Shown one piece after another: positions 53,882-63,405 of a DNA stretch of 64,000 nt (position 1 is the stretch's first letter; each line of letters opens with the position of its first letter). The notes beneath the pieces are model-generated. The model made no database searches. It was given only the letters and a program-made list of their open reading frames with translations, and had not been told where the DNA came from. Both the position numbers and the translations under genes were made by a program. The stretch covers positions 248,001-312,000 of the forward strand of contig NZ_PVTE01000001.1 of assembly GCF_003002825.1 (NCBI RefSeq). The letters run 5' to 3'. The stretch comes from Spirosoma oryzae (lineage in GTDB: Bacteria; Bacteroidota; Bacteroidia; Cytophagales; Spirosomataceae).

Positions 53882-56002
53882 CTAATACCCCCCGTAGAAT
53901 TTCCGCAGGCCCCATTCGATGGTTGCCAGCAGGAGTACGGCGAAGAACAGCCACCGCCAGTTGATGATCTCGTCGATGGATTCGGTGCTGCTCAGGCGGG
54001 CGGGATGGGGCCGATTTGCCAGCGCGTTCACCAGCGCATCGACCTGCGCGGGCTTGTAAAAACGACCGCCGGTCTGACTGGCCAACTGCCGCAGCATGGC
54101 GTGGTCGGCGGTGGTGTTGAGTGCTTCGAGTTGCTGCGTCCGGACGATGAACTGCCCCGACGACTGCTCGGCCCGGCCATTGAGCGTAGCCGTTGCCCGG
54201 AACTGGTATGCCCCTTCGGGCAACTGGCTGATCTCGTAACGGCTGTTAGCGGCCGTGGGCGTGAACGCATAACTAAGCGTCCGGTTCCGTTCGTCGGTCA
54301 GTTGCAGCCGGACGGGTTGGTCGTACTGACGCTCGTAGATGTCGTTGTAGAGTTCGGTTTCGAAGATGACTTTCTCGCCCGCGACGAACTCGTTACGGAT
54401 GGGGTAGACGCGTAGCTTCCGCCGATCTTCCTTCACCGAAATCAACTGAATGATCTTCTGCAACAGTTCGTCGACTACCTCCTGCTTTTCGGTCAGCGCG
54501 TATTCTTCCAGTCGCCACGCCCAGAGCCCTTCACCGGCCAGTACGGCCGTTTTGCGGGGCGACGTTACGTTGAAGGCCAGCAGCGGCTTGGTTGTTTTGA
54601 CAGTGCCGATCTGTTGCCAGAGCACGACTTCACTACCCGGCTGCGCGTGGTATTCACCGTACGGAACGGTAATTGGCGGCAACTTGGCTAGCAAGTCGAG
54701 CTTGGCGGGGTCGAACGCGAGTTGCTTGAAATCGGTGTTGAAATACGCGGTGACTTTGTCGATCTGCGTGCCCGGTCCGCTGATTTGCAGTACCGGGTTC
54801 GACGCCGTAAACGGCCCGATTGATGACTGACTACCCAGCACGAACAGCATCGGCGTGTTGCCACTCAGCAGCGTCTGGAAAACGGCATTGCCCGTGCCCC
54901 GGTTATCGGGAATCTGGTGCAGGATGATAAGGTCATATTTCTTGCCCGCGGGCGGGGTGGGGTCGACGGAGCCGGTCAGCACCCGTACGTCGACCTCATA
55001 GTTCTGATTTTTTTCGAGAATGCTGCGGATCGCCCGAATGTCGGGGTGGGGGGCTAGCCCCAGGAGCAGCACCTTTTCTTTCCCGTCGATAACGTCGATG
55101 TACACGTCCTGCCGGTTGTTCCGGGTCGTGTATTCACCCGGTTGCGGCAGTACCTCGACTACGTAATGCTGTACGCCTTTGCGCGTGGCGGTGGTTTGGA
55201 ACGTTAGTTGATTGAAGGCGTCGCCCTGTCCGAAGCGCACCGACTGCCGGGCCAGTTCGCGCCCGCCCTGTGTCAGCACAACCGTGGCCGACTGTCCCTG
55301 ATAGCCGTAGCTGACAATTTCGGCCTGCACCGGAAACTGGTTGCCCAGATAGGCGATGCGGTTGGCCACTACGCCTTTAAGTTGAATGTCTTTGCGGGGA
55401 ATGGTGTCGCCCAGCCCAATCGTATTGACGGTGAACGGATACTGTCCGAAGGTAGGCGATAAACCCTGATTGAAAATGCCGTCGGACATCAGGACCACAT
55501 CGGTCAGGTTGCGCCCTTCGTAGTCGGACCGGACGCCGTTGAGCAGTCCCGACAGGTCGGTCGTTCGGCGGGTAAAGGGAATCTGGGTGAGGTCGGTACC
55601 GGCATCGGTCAGCGTATCGTCGAGCGTACGCACCGTCACCTCCATGCCTTTGTCGGTCAGTTGCTGCCGCAGCGACTGCAAGGCCGTCATCGACCGGTTG
55701 ATCGCGGGCCGGCCACCCGCCACTACCGACTCCGAATTGTCGACGGCCAGAACGATCTTGGGTTTCTCCGTCGCAGTCTGAATACTGCGGATGAGTGGGT
55801 CAAGCAGCAGGAAGCACAGCAGGCTTACCGCCAGGAAGCGCAGCGCTGCCAGTCCGTAGGTTGTACGCCGGTCGAAGCCGCCCACCGTCGTGCCCGTTGT
55901 GGTCAGTGGCAACGGCTGGTACAGGGCGTACGCATACACGGCCCCCACCAGCAAACAAACCAGTATCCACCAGGGCGACGATTGGAAAATAACGTTGGAC
56001 AT
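53882..56002 (-). CDS. VWA-like membrane protein (BatA-like)
   Basis: 706 residues. Two N-terminal TM helices (about 12-32, 52-70) lead to a von Willebrand A fold: the metal site is partly preserved in IVLAVDNSESV and VVLMSDGIFNQG. Beta-rich domains follow (about 225-660), including a glutamine-amidotransferase-like segment (KVLLLGLAPHPDIRAIRSIL, DLIILHQIPD), and a C-terminal TM (about 680-698). Large proteins of this type occur in many Bacteroidota without a set function; VWA regions usually mediate metal-dependent assembly in the envelope. Confidence 0.75.
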   Translation of the reverse strand: MSNVIFQSSPWWILVCLLVGAVYAYALYQPLPLTTTGTTVGGFDRRTTYGLAALRFLAVSLLCFLLLDPLIRSIQTATEKPKIVLAVDNSESVVAGGRPAINRSMTALQSLRQQLTDKGMEVTVRTLDDTLTDAGTDLTQIPFTRRTTDLSGLLNGVRSDYEGRNLTDVVLMSDGIFNQGLSPTFGQYPFTVNTIGLGDTIPRKDIQLKGVVANRIAYLGNQFPVQAEIVSYGYQGQSATVVLTQGGRELARQSVRFGQGDAFNQLTFQTTATRKGVQHYVVEVLPQPGEYTTRNNRQDVYIDVIDGKEKVLLLGLAPHPDIRAIRSILEKNQNYEVDVRVLTGSVDPTPPAGKKYDLIILHQIPDNRGTGNAVFQTLLSGNTPMLFVLGSQSSIGPFTASNPVLQISGPGTQIDKVTAYFNTDFKQLAFDPAKLDLLAKLPPITVPYGEYHAQPGSEVVLWQQIGTVKTTKPLLAFNVTSPRKTAVLAGEGLWAWRLEEYALTEKQEVVDELLQKIIQLISVKEDRRKLRVYPIRNEFVAGEKVIFETELYNDIYERQYDQPVRLQLTDERNRTLSYAFTPTAANSRYEISQLPEGAYQFRATATLNGRAEQSSGQFIVRTQQLEALNTTADHAMLRQLASQTGGRFYKPAQVDALVNALANRPHPARLSSTESIDEIINWRWLFFAVLLLATIEWGLRKFYGGY

Positions 56003-56010
56003 TGAAATCA

Positions 56011-56095
56011 GGTTTTCGGTAGTCAGTTTACGGTATTCGGTTTACGGCGTTCGCTCGGGTTGAACCGCCGTAAACCGAATACTGAAAACCGTAAA
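56011..56095. repeat. GTTTACGGT-family inverted repeat, copy 2
   Basis: Inner 16-bp perfect stem (56034-56049 with 56066-56081) around a 16-base loop. The flanks add further TTTACGG/CCGTAAA units. It lies between fabG and the VWA-like gene (same strand). Confidence 0.8.
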
Positions 56096-56098
56096 CCA

Positions 56099-56845
56099 CT
56101 ATGTTAACATCCCCCCATCGACCTGCAGCACCTGACCGGTGATGTAGCGCGAGAGGTCAGACGCCAGAAAAACGGCGCAGTCGGCTACCTCATCGGGTTG
56201 GCCACCCCGCTTCATCGGGATCTGCTGCTTCCATTCTTCGACGGCTTTTTCATTGATTTCGCCGGTCATTTCGGTTTCGATAAAGCCCGGTGCAATGGCG
56301 TTGGAGCGGATGTTCCGCGAGCCCAGTTCCAGCGCTACCGACTTGGTGAAGCCGATGATCCCCGCTTTCGACGCGGCATAGTTGGCTTGCCCCGCGTTCC
56401 CCCGGATACCGACCACCGACGTCAGGTTAATGATCGACCCGGCTTTGGCTTTCATCATCGGTTTGATGGCGGCTTTGGTCAGGTTAAAGACCGACTTCAG
56501 ATTAACGTTGATAACGGTGTCCCATTGTTCTTCCGACATCCGCATCAGCAGCCCATCTTTGGTGATGCCCGCGTTGTTGACCAGCACGTCGAGCTTGCCG
56601 AAGTCCGCGATAACCTGCGTGATGAGGTCGTCGGCGGCTTTAAAATCCGACGCATCGGAGCGGTAGCCTTTCACCTGCCCGCCAAACTGCCGCAGTTCTT
56701 CTTCCAGCGCCTGTCCTTTTTCAACGCTCGACAGATAAGTGAAGGCTACGGTTGCCCCTTCCTGCGCAAATTTCTGAGCCATCGCCCGGCCAATACCCCG
56801 TGATGCACCCGTAATGAGTACGACTTTGCCTTTTAGTAAATCCAT
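56099..56845 (-). CDS. fabG: 3-oxoacyl-[acyl-carrier-protein] reductase
   Basis: NADPH-dependent reduction of beta-ketoacyl-ACP in fatty-acid elongation. The 248 residues carry TGASRGIGRAMA (about 13-24), NNAGITKDGLLMRM, the catalytic Ser in NLTSVVG, Tyr and Lys in YAASK (about 155-159) and FIETEM. Length and motifs are the FabG standard. It has a readable promoter and ends before a repeat hairpin. Not adjacent to other fab genes in this window. Confidence 0.93.
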   Translation of the reverse strand: MDLLKGKVVLITGASRGIGRAMAQKFAQEGATVAFTYLSSVEKGQALEEELRQFGGQVKGYRSDASDFKAADDLITQVIADFGKLDVLVNNAGITKDGLLMRMSEEQWDTVINVNLKSVFNLTKAAIKPMMKAKAGSIINLTSVVGIRGNAGQANYAASKAGIIGFTKSVALELGSRNIRSNAIAPGFIETEMTGEINEKAVEEWKQQIPMKRGGQPDEVADCAVFLASDLSRYITGQVLQVDGGMLT

Positions 56846-56915
56846 TGGTAAAAAATAACAGCACCGCGCCCGTCAGACTGATTGATCGATGCGGTGGTCT
56901 GATCGTAGAATAAGC

Positions 56916-56946
56916 CAAAAATAGCCAGTTGCCGCCGAACCGCCAA
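56916..56946 (-). promoter_or_regulatory. Promoter of fabG (minus strand)
   Basis: Read on the minus strand: TTG (56946-56944), 20 bases, TATTTTTG (56923-56916). This matches the Bacteroidota consensus. The leader to ATG 56845 is about 65 bases. Confidence 0.65.
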
Positions 56947-56995
56947 CGATAACGCATCATTAACCACACCCAACTACGCTGGTAGCGCAGGCCGT

Positions 56996-57077
56996 GGTTT
57001 ACGGTTTACAGCAATCGGTCTACGGTTCGCTGGCTGGAAGCTACTACCCGTAAACTGTAAACCGACTACGGTAAACC
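56996..57077. repeat. GTTTACGGT-family inverted repeat, copy 3
   Basis: Arms GGTTTACGGTTTACAG (56996-57011) and CCGTAAACTGTAAACC (57048-57063), with extra units out to 57077, form an imperfect long hairpin 66 bases before the glycerophosphodiesterase-like gene. Confidence 0.65.
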
Positions 57078-57142
57078 CGAAAAGAATTTACCTGAAGTCC
57101 GTCAGGTTGCTTACCTTTCTGCCACACATACCACCTGCACGT

Positions 57143-57892
57143 ATGCAACGCTATTGGTTACTGCTGTTTGGCTGGCTATCAGCGACCAGTCTGTTCGCCC
57201 AGAAAATCCACGCGCACAACGATTATGTGCAGCCGAAACCGTTTGTGAACGCCTACGCGCACAAAGCCGACTTTATCGAAGCCGACGTATGGGTGCAGAA
57301 CGGCAAGCTGGTCGTGTCGCATGACAAGCCCGGCCCCAACGCCCCGACGCTCGATTCGCTCTACCTGAAACCCATTGCGGCTTTGTTTGCCCAGCACAAC
57401 GGCAAAGTCAGCGCCGACCGCGACTATACGTTCGGCCTGATGATCGACGTGAAAGATGACCCGACCGTGGCGCTGCCCAAGCTGATCGACATGCTGCAAG
57501 CGAACCTGGTTAGCTTTAATCGGAACGCCAACGCCAGTGCGGTGCAGGTGATTATCAGCGGCAACCGGCCCCGCCCCGATAAATTTCTCGACTACCCGCT
57601 GCTCCAGTTCGACGGGCGACCGAGCGAAGTATATGATCAGGAAACGCTGCAAAAAGTGGCCATGATCAGCGACAACCTGCAATCGTATACCCGCTGGAAC
57701 GGGACGGGCGACCTGTCGGGCGAAGACCGGGACAAGCTGAAGCGCGTCATCAAACGGGCGCACAGCGATGGCAAACCTGTCCGCCTGTGGGCCATCCCCG
57801 ATCAGCCGGACGCCTGGAAAACGCTTAAAAAATTAGGTGTCGACATCATCAATACGGATCGGGTTGCCGAAGCTGCTACGGCATTACGATGA
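57143..57892 (+). CDS. Glycerophosphodiester-phosphodiesterase-like secreted protein
   Basis: 249 residues from ATG 57143, with signal peptide ending LFAQ. KIHAHNDYVQPKPFVNAYAHKADFIEADVWVQNGKLVVSHD holds the His and acidic residues of the PLC-like TIM-barrel; such HAHNDY proteins are annotated in Bacteroidota as phosphatidylinositol-specific phospholipase C or GDPD-like. LIDVKD and the late WAIPD motif fit the barrel. ATG 57107 is an unsupported alternative. Its stop overlaps an ATG (57889) of the next frame, so the downstream SDR may be coupled. Confidence 0.85.
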   Translation: MQRYWLLLFGWLSATSLFAQKIHAHNDYVQPKPFVNAYAHKADFIEADVWVQNGKLVVSHDKPGPNAPTLDSLYLKPIAALFAQHNGKVSADRDYTFGLMIDVKDDPTVALPKLIDMLQANLVSFNRNANASAVQVIISGNRPRPDKFLDYPLLQFDGRPSEVYDQETLQKVAMISDNLQSYTRWNGTGDLSGEDRDKLKRVIKRAHSDGKPVRLWAIPDQPDAWKTLKKLGVDIINTDRVAEAATALR

Positions 57893-57924
57893 ATGCGGCT
57901 TTCCCAAACCAACGTAGACTAACC

Positions 57925-58740
57925 ATGAGCCAAACCATATTGATTACGGGGGCATCGTCGGGAATCGGTAAAGCGACGGCCCGTCTGTTTGCGGCACAGG
58001 GCTGGAACGTAGCGGCTACGATGCGCCACCCGGACCGGGAGAATGAACTGACTGACATTGCGGGGGTACGGCTCTATGCACTTGACGTTACGCAGCCGGC
58101 CGGTATCCGTACGACGATCGATCAGGTCCTGCGTGATTTTTCGGGCGTCGACGTGCTGCTCAACAACGCGGGCTACGGCCTGTTTGGCCCTCTGGAAACC
58201 GTTTCAGCTGAAAAACTGATGGATCAGTTTCAAACCAATCTGTTCGGGGCCATCCGCATGATTCAGGGGGTCTTGCCGGCGATGCGCGAGCAGAAGCGGG
58301 GAACGATTATCAACGTTACGTCTATCGGGGGCTTGGTCGGTTTACCGTTCAACTCGATTTACCACGCTACCAAATTCGGGCTTGACGGCCTGTCGGAATC
58401 GCTCAACTACGAGCTAAGGCCGTTTGGTATTCGGGTCAAGATTGTAGCGCCGGGGGGCGTTGCCACCGACTTTGCCACCCGATCCTTACAGCAAACAACG
58501 GACGGCCCCAGTGTATACGACGCAGACATACAGCAGGTGATGGCTGCTTTTCAGCAAAGCGGTGGCGCGTATTCTTCCGCCGATCAGATTGCCGAGGTGA
58601 TCTACCGGGCGGCTACCGATGATACGGATCAGTTGCGGTATCTGGCGGGAGCCGACGCGCAGGGCCTGTACGCGAAGTGGAAAGAGATGACCAACGAAGC
58701 CTTCATGGCCATGATTCAGGAGCGATACGGTCTGGCTTAA
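57925..58740 (+). CDS. Short-chain dehydrogenase/reductase
   Basis: 271 residues from ATG 57925 (MSQTILITGASSGIGKATARLF), where family similarity begins; ATG 57889 would overlap the upstream stop codon. Cofactor motif GASSGIG, NNAGYGLFGPLE, catalytic Ser in VTSIGG and YHATK. The Arg at ATMRHPDRE after strand 2 suggests NADPH. It is followed by a hairpin shared with the convergent T9SS cargo gene. Probably in one transcript with the glycerophosphodiesterase-like gene. Substrate unknown. Confidence 0.9.
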   Translation: MSQTILITGASSGIGKATARLFAAQGWNVAATMRHPDRENELTDIAGVRLYALDVTQPAGIRTTIDQVLRDFSGVDVLLNNAGYGLFGPLETVSAEKLMDQFQTNLFGAIRMIQGVLPAMREQKRGTIINVTSIGGLVGLPFNSIYHATKFGLDGLSESLNYELRPFGIRVKIVAPGGVATDFATRSLQQTTDGPSVYDADIQQVMAAFQQSGGAYSSADQIAEVIYRAATDDTDQLRYLAGADAQGLYAKWKEMTNEAFMAMIQERYGLA

Positions 58741-58745
58741 CGCAG

Positions 58746-58791
58746 CAGGTTGGGAACGCCTTGCCGTAAACCGACAAACGCCCCCAACCTG
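58746..58791. terminator. Bidirectional hairpin between SDR and T9SS cargo genes
   Basis: CAGGTTGGG (58746-58754) pairs with CCCAACCTG (58783-58791), 28-base loop, between convergent genes. Confidence 0.6.
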
Positions 58792-58813
58792 ATTAATCTT
58801 ATCCGTATCGTAT

Positions 58814-61800
58814 TTACTCCGCCAGAATTACCTTGCTCGTCACGCGCTGCTGCCCCTGAATCAGCGACAGAATGTAAAAGCCCCGTGGAATCTCCTGCAC
58901 CGGTACGCTAATCAGGTTTTCGCCGGCGGTAACCGTATACACCTGCCGAATCATGGGTTGCCCCGCCTGACTGAGTAGTTGCAGCGACAGATCGCCCGCT
59001 GTAGCCGCCCAATAGCGGACTTTAAGCATGTCGCGGGCTGGGTTCGGATATACATCGGCCGTGAATGAACCGGCTTCTGGCTGCACGGTAGCCGCCACAC
59101 GACTGCCACTGGTTTTGGTCAGTCGCGCTCCGGCCCAGTCGCCATGGTCGCAGGCGGCCCCGTCGCCCCCGTCGGTGACCACCAGCGTCAGCGTCTGCTT
59201 ACCCGACACGTCCAGCACGATCGACTTGGTGGCGGTGGCCGCGTTCATGTTGCCGCTGCTGTAGACTTTGGCCCCGTCCACGAACACCTGAAACTCGACG
59301 TTGCCGCAACCCGCGTCGGCGATCTCGTCGTCCAGGCCCATGTCGGTGATAAACTGGGTGTACTGCCCGCCCAGGTTATAGCTGATGGAAGACGCTGCGT
59401 GTGTGCCCAGCCCTTTGGCGTAGGTTTGTCCGTTTAGGGTGATGGTGCGTCCGTCGCCCGCGCCGGACTCGCCGTTGCTCTTGTCTTTTTCCACGGGGCC
59501 GTAGCCGTTGGTGGCCGAGGTCCAGGTCAGGTCCGAGAGGTAGAACGACGAACTCGTTACCGGCTTTGTCGAGCTGGGAATCAGCCGCGCCCCGGCCCAG
59601 TCGCCGTGGTCGCAGGCAGCCCCGTCGCCCCCGTCGGTGACCACCAGCGTCAGCGTCTGCTTACCCGACACGTCCAGCACGATCGACTTGGTGGCGGTGG
59701 CCGCGTTCATGTTGCCGCTGCTGTAGACTTTGGCCCCGTCCACGAACACCTGAAACTCGACGTTGCCGCAACCCGCGTCGGCGATCTCGTCGTCCAGGCC
59801 CATGTCGGTGATAAACTGGGTGTACTGCCCGCCCAGGTTGTAGCTGATGGAAGACGCTGCGTGTGTGCCCAGCCCTTTGGCGTAGGTTTGTCCGTTTAGG
59901 GTGATGGTGCGTCCGTCGCCCGCGCCGGACTCGCCGTTGCTCTTGTCTTTCTCTACGGGGCCGTAGCCGTTGGTGGCCGAGGTCCAGGTCAGGTCCGACA
60001 GATACACGCCCGATCCCGATGGAGTGGGTGTGGTCGTCGTCGTCGGGACGCGGAAGAACGCGCTGGCGGGTATAACCTGTTTGTTGAGGTTGGGCCCGCT
60101 GTAGCTGGCGCTCAGCGACTGACCATTTACGCCCTGGAAATAAACGATGGTAATGGCGTGTTTGCCCGCTTTCAGCCCGATGGTACCCGATTGCTCCTGA
60201 TCGCCGTGAACACCGTCGTTGCTCACGACTTCGGTGGTGCCGATGTACAGTTTCGTGCCGTCGTCGGAGGTGGTGTAGAACGTGTAGGTGCCGTCGGTGG
60301 GAACATTGATATAGCCCGTAAACCGCAGCCCGTAATTCTGATCCCGGCCACGCATGGAGAAATCGACGGTCGAGGCCGTTCCGGTCTTGGCCGGCGTGAG
60401 CGATGCGAAGTTGGGCAGCGATGTCCAGCTTCCTTCGTAGTACTGGTAATCAAGCCCGCTTGTGGTCGACGCCGGGTTCTCCGGATCGCGCAGGCTAACC
60501 GGCGTAGGGGTTGGGGTGGTGGTGGTCGACGTTTGTTTGAGCAGCAGGGCCGACGTGTACGGAGCCAGCGTGATCTGTCCGGTGTAGGCCGTGTTTTTCG
60601 CGTCGCGGTAGGTGCCGTCCAGTCCTACGTTCGTTGGTTGATTCGACGCGTTGTAGACGATTTTAATGTAATCGTCGGGGTTGAGCGTCGACAGGGTAGC
60701 TTCCCGCATAATCAGGTTGTCGACCCAGGCTGTCTGGCCATCTTCGTAGGCCTGCACGACCAGAATCGCGTTCGACTCATCGGCGTTGGCGGTGAACGTT
60801 GCTTCCAGATTCTGACGGCTCGTACCGAGCACAAAGGTCGTGCGGTCGGCCAGATCGCGGTAGCTGCCGGCCTGCTGCCGTGGGTAAACGGTCAGGCGTT
60901 TGTTGGCACCCGAGGCAATCCCGTCGAGCAGCAGTTGGTACGTTTGCCCTTTCCGGACGCTCCCCAGGCTGATCGTTGCCAGCAGGTAGCTGTCGCTTTT
61001 ACCCGACGACGACGCAAACGACAGTTTCATCGACCCACCGTCGAGCTTGTTGGTATTATCCCAGTCGGCCCGGCCGTTGCCGTAGGGCGACCATACCCCC
61101 CAGCCATTGATGTTGCCGGAATACGGGAAGTTCAGCAGCGTCGTGCCGGTCTGCGTGACCATCTGCGTCTTGTACGTGATCGGGCTGTTGAACGAGTTCC
61201 GGTCCTGCCCGTACTTGCTCTGCCATTCCGCCAGTGAAAGCCGCTGCCCGGTCAGTCCGGAGCCGGGGTTGTAGACGGCCTGAATCTTGAACTGATCCTC
61301 GAACGGCCGCATGTAGTAGTTGTAGTCGAACGATCCGTACTGACTCAGGTCGTTCGCATTCGATTCGTAAGCCGCGACCAGCTGGGTAGCCAGTTTGCTG
61401 GCGAAGATGTTGTTCTGACTGACGATGTTGCGGGGGGTACAGATTTGATTGGCCGCGATCTTGATCTGCTCCTCGCCGTTGTCGAACAGCGTGTTGTTTT
61501 TCAGCGTGTTGTTGTACGCCCCGCGCAGGAAGATACCCATGCCGGCGACCCGGAAAATCGAGTTGCCCGACACCTCCGCGTTGATGGTACAGTCGTCCAG
61601 AAAAATGCCGTGTGCCCCGGTCGTGGCGTTGATCGGTGCCCCCTCCGGTGCGCCTACGCCGTTGTAAATAATATTCGACAGGAAGCGTAAGCCGGTGGTG
61701 TTGTTACGGTTACCGTTCCAGGTATACAAGCCGCCACCGTCGCTTTTGGTCATGCAGTAGTTCGAGACCCGGTTGTACTGTACCGTCGAACTGGTGACGA

Positions 61801-62998
61801 CGGAAGCGCCCGTGTAGCCAATGTAGTCGAAGACGTTGTATTCGATCAGCGAGTTGTTGGTGCAGCTCGACTGAAGGCCGGAATAGCTGCCGTCGCCGTT
61901 GGCACCCCGGCCGGGCACCAGGCCGATGCGCTGTACGGTGTTGCCCCGGAAGGTGAAATTCTGGAAGGCCTGAATCGTCAGACCACTGCTGTTGGCGTCT
62001 TCGAGCAGGTTGTTCTCCAGCGTTATGCCACTACCCGACCCGTTGAAGAAAATAGCGTTTTCGCCCGAATTGGTAACGTCATTGCCCGAAACCGTAATGC
62101 CGTTTCCGTTGACCGACAGGATACCCGCCGACAGCGTCTGCGTAACCTTGATGTTGCGTACCGTCACGTTGTTGACGTTCGTCAGATTTACTCCTTCGCT
62201 GGCTGTCGTGATGGCGATCGACTGGTTGTTGGGGTTGTTCTGGTTGTCGTACAGGCGAATCGTCTTGTCGTTGGGGTTATAGTACCATTCGCCGACCTGA
62301 TCGAGTGTAGCCGGGTGATTTTGAACGAAATAACCCCAGCCATCGGTCGGTTCATACGTGGTGTTGCTGGCAAACGAGAGGGTGTTGCCGCTTTGCTGTG
62401 CAATGGTTACGCGGTCGATCACCCAGGTCGCCGAGCGAACGACGGCATCGGCACCCGCCCAGTTGGTCGAGAGCGATTGCTGACTGGTAATCTGTCCCCG
62501 GCCGCTGTGGGACTGAATGGTCAGGTAGCCTTTGTTCGCGTCGCTGAAGTTAGGGTAACGCCCCAGCGGTAGGGCACTGTTGTCGCGGTAAACGCCGGTT
62601 ACGCGGCTGCCACAACTGGGGCAACTGGCCTGCCAGGTGTTGTTGCCGATGTTGGTCCAGCCCGTCACGAGCGTCGATCCCGCAATAACAGGTTTGTTGC
62701 CCGACCCGTACGCGTCGACAACGACGGGACTGCCCGACGAACCCGACTGACGGATGTAAAGGGTGCCCCGAAAGGTGTCGCCCCGGCGCAGCAGCACCTG
62801 ATCGCCCGGCTGGAGCGTCAGGCCACTGACTTTAGCCAGCGACTGAAACGGGCTGTCGGACGAGCGGCCGGAATTGCCATCGTTACCGTTGGCGGCTACA
62901 TAATACGTAGTCTGCGCAAAAATCGCCGGCGCTAACCCTAGCGACAGCAGCAGTAAGCCCATGCCACGGCCTGCGCGCCTGACCAGGCGCTGATTCAT
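58814..62998 (-). CDS. Giant T9SS cargo: beta-helix, PA14, two NPCBM modules
   Basis: 1394 residues from ATG 62998 (MNQRLVRRAGRGMG; ATG 63019 adds seven residues). The signal peptide ends IFAQ. A right-handed parallel beta-helix spans about 25-560 (TTYYVAANGNDGNSGRSSDSPFQS, GITVSGNDV, FRGNTVQRIG). A carbohydrate-binding-like stretch lies at about 620-760, then a PA14 module (about 845-980, GLDYQYYEGSWTSLPNF). Two NPCBM modules follow at about 999-1139 and 1153-1293. The last 80 residues, from VYPNPARDMLKVRYW, are a T9SS type A sorting domain, so the protein is exported and anchored at the cell surface. Polysaccharide binding or depolymerisation is the likely role. Confidence 0.9.
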   Translation of the reverse strand: MNQRLVRRAGRGMGLLLLSLGLAPAIFAQTTYYVAANGNDGNSGRSSDSPFQSLAKVSGLTLQPGDQVLLRRGDTFRGTLYIRQSGSSGSPVVVDAYGSGNKPVIAGSTLVTGWTNIGNNTWQASCPSCGSRVTGVYRDNSALPLGRYPNFSDANKGYLTIQSHSGRGQITSQQSLSTNWAGADAVVRSATWVIDRVTIAQQSGNTLSFASNTTYEPTDGWGYFVQNHPATLDQVGEWYYNPNDKTIRLYDNQNNPNNQSIAITTASEGVNLTNVNNVTVRNIKVTQTLSAGILSVNGNGITVSGNDVTNSGENAIFFNGSGSGITLENNLLEDANSSGLTIQAFQNFTFRGNTVQRIGLVPGRGANGDGSYSGLQSSCTNNSLIEYNVFDYIGYTGASVVTSSTVQYNRVSNYCMTKSDGGGLYTWNGNRNNTTGLRFLSNIIYNGVGAPEGAPINATTGAHGIFLDDCTINAEVSGNSIFRVAGMGIFLRGAYNNTLKNNTLFDNGEEQIKIAANQICTPRNIVSQNNIFASKLATQLVAAYESNANDLSQYGSFDYNYYMRPFEDQFKIQAVYNPGSGLTGQRLSLAEWQSKYGQDRNSFNSPITYKTQMVTQTGTTLLNFPYSGNINGWGVWSPYGNGRADWDNTNKLDGGSMKLSFASSSGKSDSYLLATISLGSVRKGQTYQLLLDGIASGANKRLTVYPRQQAGSYRDLADRTTFVLGTSRQNLEATFTANADESNAILVVQAYEDGQTAWVDNLIMREATLSTLNPDDYIKIVYNASNQPTNVGLDGTYRDAKNTAYTGQITLAPYTSALLLKQTSTTTTPTPTPVSLRDPENPASTTSGLDYQYYEGSWTSLPNFASLTPAKTGTASTVDFSMRGRDQNYGLRFTGYINVPTDGTYTFYTTSDDGTKLYIGTTEVVSNDGVHGDQEQSGTIGLKAGKHAITIVYFQGVNGQSLSASYSGPNLNKQVIPASAFFRVPTTTTTPTPSGSGVYLSDLTWTSATNGYGPVEKDKSNGESGAGDGRTITLNGQTYAKGLGTHAASSISYNLGGQYTQFITDMGLDDEIADAGCGNVEFQVFVDGAKVYSSGNMNAATATKSIVLDVSGKQTLTLVVTDGGDGAACDHGDWAGARLIPSSTKPVTSSSFYLSDLTWTSATNGYGPVEKDKSNGESGAGDGRTITLNGQTYAKGLGTHAASSISYNLGGQYTQFITDMGLDDEIADAGCGNVEFQVFVDGAKVYSSGNMNAATATKSIVLDVSGKQTLTLVVTDGGDGAACDHGDWAGARLTKTSGSRVAATVQPEAGSFTADVYPNPARDMLKVRYWAATAGDLSLQLLSQAGQPMIRQVYTVTAGENLISVPVQEIPRGFYILSLIQGQQRVTSKVILAE
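59120..60004 (-). repeat. Two tandem, amino-acid-identical NPCBM modules
   Basis: 59120-59542 and 59582-60004 each encode the same 141 residues, from YLSDLTWTSATNG to GDWAGARL, separated by 39 bases encoding a Ser/Thr-rich linker. At nucleotide level there are only a handful of differences, and they are synonymous (for example near 59130-59160 versus 59592-59620). Recent duplication or gene conversion. Confidence 0.95.
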
Positions 62999-63405
62999 GT
63001 GTACAAATACGGTAGACACAAGTATAAAATGGGATAATGGGAGGAAGTAATTTACGGCGGGGACGGTGCGGAGAAACAGAGCCTAAAAATAAGGGCAAAC
63101 TACCGGTTAATCAATTTAATCTGTTAACAGAGTGTTAATAGTCAGCGACTTATGGATAATGTGTGTATTGTTTTGAAAGTTTATTAAACGGTAATTAGCT
63201 GACTGACAGATTGTTTGACCGATAGAGTAGCTATGGAAAAACTGTATGAATGGGTATTTTGACAGGTAGGTCCGTCCGTAGGTATAAGTACGCGCTGCTT
63301 TGAACCGGATCGGTGCCGGAACGATCAAATTAAGCCGGAGCGGGTTGGAATTCGTTTCGACAATGGCGACGTTTACCGCCGTTAGTTCAGACAACCCGAT
63401 TCGTT
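62999..63405. other. AT-rich spacer before the gapN-like gene
   Basis: About 400 bases between the divergent T9SS cargo and gapN-like genes. No protein-coding frame is convincing. The stretch 63100-63250 is much richer in A+T than its surroundings. I could not identify a full Bacteroidota promoter for either gene here. Confidence 0.5.

Noticed and set aside
60158..61237. 359-codon plus-strand frame
   Set aside because: Antisense shadow of the T9SS cargo gene; composition is V/R/G-rich without domains.
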